The position numbers and the translations under genes are program-made. This document shows, one piece after another, positions 24,744 to 33,551 of a stretch of 64,000 nt of DNA (position 1 is the stretch's first letter; the number at the start of each line of letters is the position of its first letter). The notes below the pieces were generated by a model, which saw only the letters and a program-made list of their open reading frames with translations, made no database searches and had not been told where the DNA came from. This stretch comes from HKCCE3408 sp038530555 (GTDB lineage: Bacteria; Pseudomonadota; Alphaproteobacteria; Rhodobacterales; Rhodobacteraceae), in NCBI GenBank assembly GCA_038530555.1, contig JBCBCN010000003.1:1-64000 (forward strand). Reading direction: 5' to 3'.

Positions 24744-24809
24744 GTGATCTTCGCAACACAAAAATTGCGAGGCAGGCTTGGCCTGCCTAGTCCCTGGGTA
24801 TGGCTATGA
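24744..24809 (+). CDS. Probable 21-residue leader peptide of the liv/Tm-1 operon
   Basis: GTG at 24744 follows an excellent ribosome site, GGGAGGAG (24733-24740). The frame encodes 21 residues ending 'LGLPSPWVWL' and its TGA (24807-24809) overlaps the livH ATG at 24806 as ATGA. livH itself has no comparable ribosome site, so its translation would be coupled to this leader. A perfect 8-bp hairpin (24770-24788) lies within the leader. The peptide has two Trp codons near its end, but no long run of one amino acid that would make a classic attenuator. No family is recognised. Confidence 0.5.
   Translation: MIFATQKLRGRLGLPSPWVWL
24770..24788 (+). promoter_or_regulatory. Hairpin inside leader, upstream of livH start
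   Basis: AGGCAGGC-TTG-GCCTGCCT is a perfect 8-bp stem with a 3-base loop, ending 17 bases before the livH ATG. It is GC-rich and not followed by a T run, so it is more likely to control translation or mRNA stability than to terminate. Ribosomes translating the leader would melt it. Confidence 0.5.
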
Positions 24810-25828
24810 ACGGCGTGAGGCGGCAGGCCTCACAGCGGCCTATCCTATTGATATCGCTCGCCATTATTGCGGCAATCCTGGCCTATCTGATCATCGCGAT
24901 CTGGCCCGAATGGCTGGTGGATTTGTTGGGCCGAAAGCGCACATTCGTCAACACTCTGCTCAATGGCCTAACCCTCGCAGGTCTCTATTTTCTGGTGGCG
25001 TCGGGCTTCACGCTGGTTTTTGGACTGATGCGCAACGTCAATCTCGCCCACGGCTCGATGTACCTCCTCGGCGCCTATATCGGCTTCGAAGCAGCCGAAG
25101 CCTCGGGCAGTTGGTTCTTCGGCGCGGCGGTCGCGTTCGTCTCGATGGCCGTCATCGGCGCGATCCTGCAAGTAGTGGTCTTTCGCCGGATGCAGGGCGA
25201 TGACCTGCGCCAGACCCTGATCACCATCGGCATCTCAATCGTGGCCGCCGACCTCATGCTCGCAGTGTGGACGGGCACGACCTATCAGTTCAATCCGCCC
25301 GACTGGCTTTTCGGCGCGGTGCAGCTTCCGGTCGTCTCGAGCATCCGCTCTAGCGGCGAGGCCGTGATGATCACCTATCCCGTCTACCGCCTCACCGTGC
25401 TGGGCATCGCCGTCGCCGTGGGCGCCGCCCTGTGGCTGTTTCTCAACCGCACGCGCATCGGGATGATGATCCGTGCGGGCGTCAATGACCGGGAGATGCT
25501 CGCGGCCAGCGGTTTCAACGTGCAGCTTGTCTTCGCTTTGGTCTTCGCCCTCGGCGCGGGGCTCGCGGGCTTTGCTGGCGTGATCGGTGGCACGGCGCTG
25601 TCGATCTCACCGGGGGAAGACGTGCGTTATCTCCTCGCCTCGCTGATCGTGGTTATCGTCGGCGGCATGGGCTCGATCTCAGGCGCGGCCGTGGGCGCGC
25701 TTCTGATCGGCATGGCGGAACAGTTCGGCCTTGCGTATTTTCCGACCTACGGCGTGGTGCTGACCTTCGTCATCATGATCGTCGTTCTGGCTGTGCGGCC
25801 CGAGGGCATCATGGGCGGGCGCCTGTGA
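24806..25828 (+). CDS. livH: Branched-chain-type ABC permease LivH
   Basis: A 340-residue inner-membrane permease with about eight or nine hydrophobic segments. LivH features include 'NGLTLAGLYFLVASGFTLVF' (about residues 52-71), 'LMRNVNLAHGSMYLLGAYIG', and the EAA-like loop 'RAGVNDREMLAASGFNV' near residue 225. The C terminus 'VVLAVRPEGIMGGR' is also typical. I choose the ATG at 24806, which overlaps the leader stop; ATG 24800 is in the same frame. It forms the permease pair with the next gene. Substrate unknown; the family carries amino acids, urea, amides or aromatic acids. Confidence 0.9.
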   Translation: MNGVRRQASQRPILLISLAIIAAILAYLIIAIWPEWLVDLLGRKRTFVNTLLNGLTLAGLYFLVASGFTLVFGLMRNVNLAHGSMYLLGAYIGFEAAEASGSWFFGAAVAFVSMAVIGAILQVVVFRRMQGDDLRQTLITIGISIVAADLMLAVWTGTTYQFNPPDWLFGAVQLPVVSSIRSSGEAVMITYPVYRLTVLGIAVAVGAALWLFLNRTRIGMMIRAGVNDREMLAASGFNVQLVFALVFALGAGLAGFAGVIGGTALSISPGEDVRYLLASLIVVIVGGMGSISGAAVGALLIGMAEQFGLAYFPTYGVVLTFVIMIVVLAVRPEGIMGGRL

Positions 25829-26841
25829 TGGAGAGGCTGCGCCATATCGCGCCCGGCTATTGGGTCCTGTTGGCGGCCCTTCTTCTTTATCCCCTCGTGG
25901 CGAGCGAGTTCTTCGTTCTGCAAATTGGCGCCTATGCGATGATCCTCGGTATCCTGTCGCTCTCTTTGATGTGGCTGGCGGGCTATGGCGGGATGGTATC
26001 ACTGGCGCAGGTCGCGATTGCCGGGCTTGGCGCCTATATGCTGCCGGTTCTGGGCACCAACACCCAAGACGTGATGGGCCTGGGCTGGCCCTGGTGGCTG
26101 ACGATCCTGGCGGCCCTCACGGTTTCGGTCGCCTTCGCCACGTTCATCGGCGCGGTGGCCGCCCGGACCGAGGGCATCTACACGTTGATGATCACGCTCG
26201 CCTTCTCGGTCGTCGTTTTCTACTTCTCACGCCAGAATTACGCCGTCTTCAACGGCTTCACCGGCTTTGCCGGGATCGAGCCGCCCACGCTGTTCGGCGT
26301 CTATTGGCGTGATCCCATCCCCTTCTACTACCTCGTTTTGATCTGCGCCGCGGGTCTTTTTGCGGCCGTCAGCTATGCCGCGCGCTCAACCTTCGGGCTG
26401 AGCCTTCAGGCCGTGCGCGACAACCCCCGCCGCCTGCGCGCCCTGGGCTACAACGTCACCGCGCACCGCGTCTTCGCCTTCGCCCTATCGGGGGTGATCG
26501 CGGGCATTGGGGGGATCCTGCTGATCTGGTTCAACGGCCGCATCGCGCCCAGTTCGATCAGCATCGACATCACCATCGACATCTTGGTGATCGCGGTCCT
26601 GGGCGGCCTCAGGCTACCGATTGGGCCCTTCATCGGAGCGGTGGTTTTCGTGCTTTTGGACAATTTCGCCATCGATCTGATCGACCGCGAACGCTTCAAC
26701 ACTGTGATCGGCATCGTGTTTTTGCTGATCGTTTATTTCTCTCCGGATGGCCTGTTGGGCCTGTGGGAGAAGGTAAGGCCCAACGCAAGGCGTCAACGCG
26801 CGCCAGAGCCTCGGGCCGAAGCGGCCGAACCGGCCGAATAA
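25828..26841 (+). CDS. livM: Branched-chain-type ABC permease LivM
   Basis: A 337-residue permease with about nine or ten membrane segments. Its ATG overlaps the livH stop as TGATG, so the two are coupled. LivM landmarks are 'GYGGMVSLAQVAIAGLGAYM' (about residues 50-69), 'LQAVRDNPRRLRALGYNV' (the loop that meets the ATPases) and 'VYFSPDGLLGLW' near the end. The C-terminal 20 residues are an Arg/Glu/Ala-rich cytoplasmic tail. It is followed after 25 bases by the binding-protein gene with a good GGGAGG ribosome site. Confidence 0.9.
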   Translation: MERLRHIAPGYWVLLAALLLYPLVASEFFVLQIGAYAMILGILSLSLMWLAGYGGMVSLAQVAIAGLGAYMLPVLGTNTQDVMGLGWPWWLTILAALTVSVAFATFIGAVAARTEGIYTLMITLAFSVVVFYFSRQNYAVFNGFTGFAGIEPPTLFGVYWRDPIPFYYLVLICAAGLFAAVSYAARSTFGLSLQAVRDNPRRLRALGYNVTAHRVFAFALSGVIAGIGGILLIWFNGRIAPSSISIDITIDILVIAVLGGLRLPIGPFIGAVVFVLLDNFAIDLIDRERFNTVIGIVFLLIVYFSPDGLLGLWEKVRPNARRQRAPEPRAEAAEPAE

Positions 26842-26866
26842 GACGCATCTTAAGGGAGGACTTGGA

Positions 26867-28105
26867 ATGCAAAAACTATTGGTGACGACGGCCGCTGTGC
26901 TCAGCCTGACGGCTGTGGCGGGACAGGCCGAGACGATAAGGATCGGCGTGCTGGCAACGCTCGAAGGCGCGTTCACCGCGCTGGGTGAGGACGGCGTGCG
27001 CGGCGTTGAGCTTGCGGTCGCGGGCATGGATAGCATGGTCGCCGGCAACGACATCGAGATCCTGGTGCAATCAACCGACACCACGCCTGACAGCGCGATT
27101 CGCGGCGCCCGCCGTCTGATCGAGCAGGACGGCGTGCAGATGATCGTCGGCCCGCTCTCGGGCTCAGAGGGGATCGCGATCCGCGACTTCTCACGCGAAT
27201 ACCCCGATGTCACCTTCGTCAACGGCGTCTCGGGCGCGCAAGACACGACCCTGCGGGAGCCGTCCGAGAACTTCTTTAGGTTCAACACGGAAGGCGCACA
27301 GTGGATGGCCGGTCTGGCCGATTACATCTACAATGAAAAGGGCTATCGCAGCCTGGCCGTTCTGGCCGAGGATTACTCCTTCCCCTACACGCAGGTATTT
27401 GGTCTGCTGGAGCCCTTCTGCCGCCTGGGCGGGGAAGCCGCGGTCGATGACCGGTTCTGGGTGCCGATCGGCAATGGCGACTATTCGTCGGTGATCGCGG
27501 CCCTGCCCGATGACGTGGACGCGATCTATGTGGCGCTCGGCGGGTCGGACGCGGTCAACTTCCTGACGCAGTATCAGCAAGCCGGGGGCTTTTTGCCCAT
27601 TGTCGGCGGCTCGATCACGGTGGACCAGACGGTTCTTGGCTCGGAAGGCCGGATCCGCGATGCGGTCATCGGCACGCCGTCGGCGGGTCCGATCTCGGAC
27701 ACCTATGACGGTGAGGCCTGGCTCGAGTTCGTCGCGGCCTACCAAGAGCTGCACCCTGACGGCTTCCCCTCGCCTTCGCTGTTCGCCCATGGCTACTACG
27801 TCAACACCTTGGCGCTTTTGACCGCGCTCGAGGAAGTTGGTGGCGATCTGAGCGATGGCGGTGCGGCCCTGCGGGAGACGCTGTCTTCGCTGGAGCTGGA
27901 GACACCCACGGGCACCGTCATGCTCGATGAGCGCCGCCAGGCGATCGCGGATATCTTCGTGACGGAAGTGACCGAGGCCGAGGACGGCACGCTGGTCAAC
28001 GCCACGGTGTCGGTGACGCAAAGCGTGTCGCAGACCCTGGGCCAGGACTACGAGAGCTTCCTGGAATACGGCGTCGTCTCGCGCACCAACCCGCCCTGCG
28101 GCTAA
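26867..28105 (+). CDS. Periplasmic ligand-binding protein (Peripla_BP_6 type)
   Basis: A 412-residue solute receptor of the Liv family. Residues 1-20 are a signal peptide ending 'VAGQA' before 'ETIRIGVLATLEGAF'. Type I fold landmarks are 'SAIRGARRLIEQDGVQMIVG', 'YRSLAVLAEDYSFPYTQVFG' and 'DAIYVALGGSDAVNFLTQY'. Single Cys residues in 'LEPFCRLGG' and at the C-terminal 'NPPCG' could form a disulfide. It delivers the unknown substrate to LivHM. Receptors of this branch often bind aromatic acids or amides rather than leucine, so the label branched-chain should not be taken literally. Confidence 0.9.
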   Translation: MQKLLVTTAAVLSLTAVAGQAETIRIGVLATLEGAFTALGEDGVRGVELAVAGMDSMVAGNDIEILVQSTDTTPDSAIRGARRLIEQDGVQMIVGPLSGSEGIAIRDFSREYPDVTFVNGVSGAQDTTLREPSENFFRFNTEGAQWMAGLADYIYNEKGYRSLAVLAEDYSFPYTQVFGLLEPFCRLGGEAAVDDRFWVPIGNGDYSSVIAALPDDVDAIYVALGGSDAVNFLTQYQQAGGFLPIVGGSITVDQTVLGSEGRIRDAVIGTPSAGPISDTYDGEAWLEFVAAYQELHPDGFPSPSLFAHGYYVNTLALLTALEEVGGDLSDGGAALRETLSSLELETPTGTVMLDERRQAIADIFVTEVTEAEDGTLVNATVSVTQSVSQTLGQDYESFLEYGVVSRTNPPCG

Positions 28106-28124
28106 GCTAGGGGCCAGACCCGGA

Positions 28125-28907
28125 ATGGACCGCACGGACGCCCTCTCACGACTTCAAGCTTCGGGCAAATTCGCCCTGGAGCTTGAGGCCGTGTCCAAGC
28201 ACTTCGGGGCTTTGGTGGCGCTGGCGGATATCAATCTTGCCGTGCGCGCGGGCGAACGGCGGGCCATTCTGGGATCGAACGGCGCGGGTAAGACCACGTT
28301 GTTCAATGCGATCATGGGGGATTTTCCCACCACGACCGGGCGGGTGCGTTTCTTTGGCGAAGACGTCACGGATGTGCCCGCCCATCACCGGATCCGGCGC
28401 GGTCTGCGCCGGACCTACCAAATCTCGCAGCTCTTCGGGCAGCTTTCGGTCCGAGACAACGTCTACCTCGCTTGCCGCGGGGTGTCTGCCGGGCGCTTCT
28501 CGCTGCGCCGCCCCAGCGCCTCGGACCCGCGCCTGCAACAGGCCGACACGCTGATCGAGGCGGTGCATCTGAGCGATGTCACCCATACCCTGGTCTCAGA
28601 GCTGTCCTACGGGCAGCAGCGGCAGCTGGAAATCGCCCTCGCGCTTGCCGGAGCGCCGCGCTTTATTCTGTTCGATGAACCCGCCGCCGGGCTATCGCCC
28701 ACGGAGCGCACCGAGCTGATCGAGATCCTCGGCGCCCTGCCCGCGCATATGGGCTATATCATCATCGAGCATGACATGGACGTGGCGCTCCGCGTGGCCG
28801 AGTCCGTGACGATGATGCATAACGGACGGGTCTTCGCCGAAGGCACGCCGGAAGAGATCGAGAACGACCCCGCCGTGCAAGAGCTCTATCTGGGGAGCGG
28901 TCACTGA
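28125..28907 (+). CDS. livG: ABC transporter ATPase LivG
   Basis: A 260-residue ATPase. Walker A 'GSNGAGKTT' is at residues 50-58, the signature is 'LSYGQQRQLEIALAL' (Y replaces the first G of LSGGQ), Walker B is 'FILFDEPAAGL' and the H-loop is 'IIIEHDMD'. It powers the LivHM permease with the second ATPase encoded next. The stop and the next start overlap as TGATG. All catalytic motifs look intact. Confidence 0.92.
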   Translation: MDRTDALSRLQASGKFALELEAVSKHFGALVALADINLAVRAGERRAILGSNGAGKTTLFNAIMGDFPTTTGRVRFFGEDVTDVPAHHRIRRGLRRTYQISQLFGQLSVRDNVYLACRGVSAGRFSLRRPSASDPRLQQADTLIEAVHLSDVTHTLVSELSYGQQRQLEIALALAGAPRFILFDEPAAGLSPTERTELIEILGALPAHMGYIIIEHDMDVALRVAESVTMMHNGRVFAEGTPEEIENDPAVQELYLGSGH

Positions 28908-31093
28908 TGGCGGGCCGGGGCACGAAACACGCGCTGACGATCCGCGATTTGCACGTCTATTACGGTGCCTCCCATGCGCTGCAGGGCGTCAACATAACGC
29001 TCACCGAGGGCGTGCATTCCGTCTTGGGCCGCAACGGCATGGGCAAGACGACACTGTGCAACGCGATCATGGGTCTCAAAGACATCACATCGGGCTCAAT
29101 CCGCTTTGACGGCACCGAGGTGACAACCTTGCCCCCGCACCGGATCGCCGCGCTTGGCGTGGGCTATACGCCGCAAGGCCGGCGGCTTTGGCCGTCTCTG
29201 ACCGTCGATGACCATTTGCGCCTTTGCCAGAAGAAAGGCAGCGCTTGGACAATGGACCGGGTCTATGCCCAGTTCCCGCGCCTGGCCGAGCGGCGCAGGA
29301 ATGGCGGCGCGCAGCTATCGGGCGGAGAGCAGCAGATGCTGGCCATCTCCCGCGCGCTTTTGTCCGATCCTGACCTGCTGATCCTGGATGAGCCGACCGA
29401 GGGCCTGGCCCCGGTGATCGTCGATCAGGTGGTTGAGCTTCTGAAGACGCTGGCCGAGGAGGGCGGCTGCGCGATCCTGCTGGTGGAGCAGAACCTGAGG
29501 GTTGCCACCGACGTGGCCGAGGATGTGGCGATCATGGTCAATGGCCGGATCAGCCATGTGTTGCCCGCCGCACAGCTGGCCGGAGACCGGGCGCTGCAAC
29601 AGCAGCTTTTGGGTGTCGGACGGGCTGATGATGCGGCCCCGGTGGACATCGCGGCCTATGTGCCGAAAGCCAGCCCAGAGGCCCCGAAGACAGAGACCAA
29701 GCCCGCCAATCCGGCAAGCGAGCTTGCGCTGCGGACTGCGCGGCATAGCGGCTGGGCCTATGTGCCGCCCGCGCGCTGGTCAGACGGGCACTGGGCCGAG
29801 AACAAGATCGCCGGTGAGGTCACACCGCTCGTGAGCCACGCCGCTCCCGCGCGGGGCGATCAGCGCGGCGCCGTCCTGGTCGCGGGTACGTTTGATACGA
29901 AAGCCGCAGAGCTTAGCTATCTGCGCGAGGTTCTCCAGGCCCATGGCGTGGCCGTGCGCAGCGTGGATCTTTCGACCTCGGGCAAGCCTTCCTCGGCCGA
30001 TATCCCGCCCCATATGGTGGCCGCGCACCATCCCCGCGGGCCAAGCGGTGTCTTCACCGGGGATCGCGGCACGGCGGTGGCGGCGATGACCCTGGCCTTC
30101 GAGCGCTGGGTTCGGGTCCAGGACAACCTGGGCGGCATCATCTCGGCGGCCGGATCAGGCGGCACGGCGCTTGCCACGCCCGCGATGCGCGCCCTGCCGG
30201 TGGGTGTGCCCAAGATCATGGTCTCGACCGTGGCCTCCGGCGATGTCGGGCCGTATGTGGGACCATCCGACATGATCATGATGTACTCGGTCACCGATGT
30301 GGCCGGGCTCAACCGGATCTCCCGCAAGGTCCTTGGCAATGCCGCAGCCGCGATGGCGGGCATGGCCAAGGCCGAGCTGGGGAGCGCGGATACCGGCGGC
30401 AAGCCGCTTTTGGGCCTGACGATGTTCGGTGTGACCACGACCGCGATCCAGAACGTCACCGCGGGTCTTGGACAGGGCTGGGAGCCGCTGGTCTTTCACG
30501 CCACCGGCACGGGCGGGCGTTCGATGGAGAAGCTTGCCGAAAGCGGGCTTTTATCGGCGGCGCTCGATCTGACCACGACCGAGGTTTGCGATCTGTTGAT
30601 GGGCGGGGTTTTCCAAGCCACCGAGGACCGCTTTGGTGCCTTCATCCGCACGCGCCTGCCCTGGGTCGGCTCGGTCGGCGCGCTCGATATGGTGAATTTC
30701 GGCGCGCGCGACACCGTGCCCGAGCGCTATGCCGAACGGCTGTTCTATGAGCACAACCCCCAGGTCACGCTCATGCGCACCACGCCGGAAGAAAACGAGC
30801 GCATCGCGCGCTTTATCACCGAGCGGACCAACCGCATGGACGGGCCGGTGCGCTTTCTCATACCCGAGGGCGGTGTGTCCGCGCTCGACGCGCCGGGTCA
30901 GGCCTTCGATGACCCCGAGGCGCGTGAGGCGCTTTATGAGACCATCGCGGGTACTTTCCAGGAGACCGCCAATCGGCGCCTGATCCGGGTGCCGCACCAT
31001 ATCAACGACCCGGCCTTTGCCGATGCCGCGCTCGCGGCCCTGGCAGAGATCGCCCCCTCCAACACGAAAGAGACGACCCATGCCGCGATTTGA
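28907..31093 (+). CDS. LivF-type ABC ATPase fused to a Tm-1-like (UPF0261) domain
   Basis: A 728-residue fusion. Residues 1 to about 235 form a complete LivF ATPase: Walker A 'GRNGMGKTT' at 41-49, signature 'LSGGEQQMLAISRALL', Walker B 'LLILDEPTEGL'. A linker of about 85 residues rich in Ala/Pro/Lys and Trp ('HSGWAYVPPARWSDGHWAEN') follows. From about 320 to 720 is a full Tm-1-like ATP-binding domain: 'VLVAGTFDTKAAELSYLREV', 'PKIMVSTVASGDVGPYVG', 'LVFHATGTGGRSMEKLAESG', 'RLIRVPHHINDPAFADAAL'. No frameshift is needed; the frame is open throughout. It overlaps the following TIM-barrel gene by 14 bases. The fusion ties ATP-driven uptake to the Tm-1 activity; what that activity is remains unknown. 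Confidence 0.9.
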   Translation: MAGRGTKHALTIRDLHVYYGASHALQGVNITLTEGVHSVLGRNGMGKTTLCNAIMGLKDITSGSIRFDGTEVTTLPPHRIAALGVGYTPQGRRLWPSLTVDDHLRLCQKKGSAWTMDRVYAQFPRLAERRRNGGAQLSGGEQQMLAISRALLSDPDLLILDEPTEGLAPVIVDQVVELLKTLAEEGGCAILLVEQNLRVATDVAEDVAIMVNGRISHVLPAAQLAGDRALQQQLLGVGRADDAAPVDIAAYVPKASPEAPKTETKPANPASELALRTARHSGWAYVPPARWSDGHWAENKIAGEVTPLVSHAAPARGDQRGAVLVAGTFDTKAAELSYLREVLQAHGVAVRSVDLSTSGKPSSADIPPHMVAAHHPRGPSGVFTGDRGTAVAAMTLAFERWVRVQDNLGGIISAAGSGGTALATPAMRALPVGVPKIMVSTVASGDVGPYVGPSDMIMMYSVTDVAGLNRISRKVLGNAAAAMAGMAKAELGSADTGGKPLLGLTMFGVTTTAIQNVTAGLGQGWEPLVFHATGTGGRSMEKLAESGLLSAALDLTTTEVCDLLMGGVFQATEDRFGAFIRTRLPWVGSVGALDMVNFGARDTVPERYAERLFYEHNPQVTLMRTTPEENERIARFITERTNRMDGPVRFLIPEGGVSALDAPGQAFDDPEAREALYETIAGTFQETANRRLIRVPHHINDPAFADAALAALAEIAPSNTKETTHAAI

Positions 31094-31913
31094 CCGCTCA
31101 GACCTGATGGCCCGCTTCAAAGCGATGAAAGAGGCCGGTGAGCCTATTATCGGCGGTGGCGCGGGCACGGGCCTATCGGCCAAATGCGAGGAAGCGGGCG
31201 GGATCGACCTGATTGTGATCTACAATTCCGGGCGCTACCGGATGGCGGGGCGCGGCTCGCTGTCGGGGCTTCTGGCCTATGGCAACGCCAATGAGATCGT
31301 CATGGAGATGGCCAGCGAAGTGATCCCGATGGCGCCCAAGACGCCGGTCCTAGCGGGCGTGAACGGCACCGATCCGTTCGCGAATTTCGACGTGCTTCTG
31401 GATGATATGAAGCGGGTTGGCTTCGCGGGCGTCCAAAACTTCCCCACCGTGGGGCTGATCGACGGCGTGTTTCGGCAGAACCTCGAGGAAACCGGCATGT
31501 CCTATGCCCAGGAGGTCGAGGTGATCGCCATGGCCCACGCCAAGGACATGCTGACCACGCCCTACGTCTTCTCGGAGGCTGACGCGACGGCGATGGCCGA
31601 GGCGGGCGCCGATATCATCGTCTGCCATCTGGGCCTGACCACGGGCGGCTCCATCGGGGCGGAAACCTCCCAAAAGCTCTCGGATTGCCCGGCGATCGTC
31701 GATGCCTGGGCCGAGGCCGCGCTCAAAGTGAACCCTGACGCGCTGATCCTGGTTCATGGCGGGCCGGTCGCGATGCCGGACGACGCAGAATACGTCCTCA
31801 AACACACGAAAAATTGCCACGGGTTCTACGGCGCGTCATCCATGGAGCGTTTGCCGACCGAAGTGGCGCTGACCGAGCAAACACGCGCCTTCAAGGCCAT
31901 CAAGGGGAGCTGA
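31080..31913 (+). CDS. TIM-barrel protein of the 'phosphoenolpyruvate hydrolase' family (PF09370 type)
   Basis: A 277-residue protein starting at the ATG at 31080, inside the end of the fusion gene. Family landmarks: 'PIIGGGAGTGLSAKCEEAGG', 'DLIVIYNSGRYRMAGRGSLS', 'VGFAGVQNFPTVGLIDG', 'HLGLTTGGSIG', 'ALILVHGGPVAMPDDA' and 'GFYGASSMERLPTE'. In tomato Tm-1 and in fungal homologues this barrel is fused behind the Tm-1 ATP-binding domain; here the two halves are neighbours. The 'PEP hydrolase' label is an annotation inherited from structural guesses, and the true reaction is not established as far as I know. It is the enzyme-like counterpart of the sensor in the regulator at 22282-23988. Confidence 0.9.
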   Translation: MPRFDRSDLMARFKAMKEAGEPIIGGGAGTGLSAKCEEAGGIDLIVIYNSGRYRMAGRGSLSGLLAYGNANEIVMEMASEVIPMAPKTPVLAGVNGTDPFANFDVLLDDMKRVGFAGVQNFPTVGLIDGVFRQNLEETGMSYAQEVEVIAMAHAKDMLTTPYVFSEADATAMAEAGADIIVCHLGLTTGGSIGAETSQKLSDCPAIVDAWAEAALKVNPDALILVHGGPVAMPDDAEYVLKHTKNCHGFYGASSMERLPTEVALTEQTRAFKAIKGS

Positions 31914-31916
31914 ACC

Positions 31917-33551
31917 ATGACGGGAACGCTGATCACGGCGCTTATCATCCTGCTGATCGCGATTGTGGTCGTGGTCTGGCTGTTCAACTGGCTCTACTAC
32001 CGCTCGACCAGTGACCGGGCCTTCGTGCGGACGGGTCTGGGCGGCGAGAAGGTGGTGATTTCGGGCGGCGCCTTCGTTTTGCCGATCATCCATGAGGTCA
32101 CGCCGGTCTTTTTCAGCCTGTCGCGGCTGGAGGTGAGCGCCGAGAAGGAAGACGCGCTCATCACCAAGGACCGGGCGCGGATGGATGCGCGGGCCGAGTT
32201 TTTCCTGCGCGTGGCCGAGGACCCCAAGGCGGTGTCGGCGGCAGCCAAGACCCTGGGCAATATCCTGGCCGATCCCGACAAGCTTTCGGCGTTTTTCGAA
32301 GGTGAGTTCCTGGGCGCCATGCGGTCGGTCGCGGCGACGATGTCGATGGAGGAGATCCATGACGACCGCGCCAAATTCGCCGAGGACGTCAAAGCGAGGG
32401 CGGGCGCGGCCCTGGCACAGAACGGCTTGGAGCTGCGGTCGGTGGCGATCCGCGCGCTCGATCAGACCAGCTTGGAATATTTCAACCCCGCGAACCGCTT
32501 CGATGCCGAGGGTCTGACGACACTGATCCGCCTGGTCGAGGACCGCCGCAAGCTGCGCAACGAGATCGAGCAGCAATCCGTCGTCTCGATCCGGGAGCGC
32601 AACCTTGAGGCCGAGCGCGAGACCCTGGCGCTTGACCGGGAATCTGCCCTGGCCCGGCTGATGCAGGAGCAGGAGATCGAGTTGCGTCGCGCGGAGCAAG
32701 GCGCACTGATCGCCGAGACCCGCGCCAAGCAGGAAGCGGCGGCGGAGCAGGCGCGCATCACCGCCCGAAAGGGCACCGAGGTCGAAAAGATCGCTATGCG
32801 CCGTGAGATCGACGAGGCGGAGCTGACGACCCAGCAAGAGACCGAACGCGCCCGGATCGAGGCCGAAAAGAAAACGGATCAGATCCGCGTGAACCGGGAG
32901 GAAAACCTGCGCAAGCTTGAGATCGCGCGCCAGCAGACGGTGGAGCTGATGGAGCTCGAGTCCAAAATCGCAGTGCTGGAAAAGGCGGCGACGGAGGCCA
33001 AGGTCCGCATCGAGACCGGCGACCAACTGGCCAAGGCGGTGGAGGCGGAAGAGGCCGTCAAAACCCGACGTGAGGTCGAGGGGGCCACGCGCGAGGCCGA
33101 GGTCGCCAAGATCATGGCCGCCAAGGACAGCGAGACCCAGCGCCTGCTGGCCACGGTAAGCGCAGAGGCGGAGCGGCTGAGGAACGAGGCCGAGAACCTG
33201 CTGTCAGAGGATGCACGCGCGGGCCGTCTACGGGTTCAGTTGATCGAACGTTTGGAGGCCATTGTGCGCGAGACCGTCAAGCCGATGGAAAAGATCGACA
33301 GCATCAAGGTCGTGCATCTGGGGGGCGCCGGGATCGGCGAGGGCGGCGGCGCGCGGTCGCCCACCGATGAGGTGATGGACAGCGTCCTGCGCTACCGCGT
33401 GCAGGCGCCGATGATCGAGGAACTGCTCAAGGATGTCGGCGTGGACGGCGCGAACCTGACGCGCTCGGGCGATATCTTCCGGTCGGCCAAGGACGCCAAA
33501 TCGCTGATGCCTGATCCCGGAAAATCTGGACCCGAGAAGAAGGATGGCTGA
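31917..33551 (+). CDS. Flotillin-like SPFH membrane protein
   Basis: A 544-residue protein with one N-terminal membrane helix (about residues 5-25). An SPFH/band 7 domain follows ('DRAFVRTGLGGEKVVISGGA', then 'RMDARAEFFLRV'), and then a very long charged coiled coil (about 190-430) dense in Glu/Arg/Ala with repeats such as 'ARITARKGTEVEKIAMRREI'. The C-terminal flotillin part contains 'VHLGGAGIGEGGG'. Flotillins organise membrane microdomains and scaffold membrane proteins. It lies 3 bases after the TIM-barrel gene and overlaps the SRPBCC gene by 8 bases, so it is an integral member of this transporter operon. It might scaffold the transporter-enzyme assembly (inference). Confidence 0.88.
   Translation: MTGTLITALIILLIAIVVVVWLFNWLYYRSTSDRAFVRTGLGGEKVVISGGAFVLPIIHEVTPVFFSLSRLEVSAEKEDALITKDRARMDARAEFFLRVAEDPKAVSAAAKTLGNILADPDKLSAFFEGEFLGAMRSVAATMSMEEIHDDRAKFAEDVKARAGAALAQNGLELRSVAIRALDQTSLEYFNPANRFDAEGLTTLIRLVEDRRKLRNEIEQQSVVSIRERNLEAERETLALDRESALARLMQEQEIELRRAEQGALIAETRAKQEAAAEQARITARKGTEVEKIAMRREIDEAELTTQQETERARIEAEKKTDQIRVNREENLRKLEIARQQTVELMELESKIAVLEKAATEAKVRIETGDQLAKAVEAEEAVKTRREVEGATREAEVAKIMAAKDSETQRLLATVSAEAERLRNEAENLLSEDARAGRLRVQLIERLEAIVRETVKPMEKIDSIKVVHLGGAGIGEGGGARSPTDEVMDSVLRYRVQAPMIEELLKDVGVDGANLTRSGDIFRSAKDAKSLMPDPGKSGPEKKDG

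Noticed and set aside
12628..31913. Tm-1-like genes as an antiviral defence island
   Set aside because: Plant Tm-1 blocks a virus, but here all neighbours are transport and catabolic genes and no nuclease, toxin or phage-sensing genes are present, so a metabolic role is favoured.
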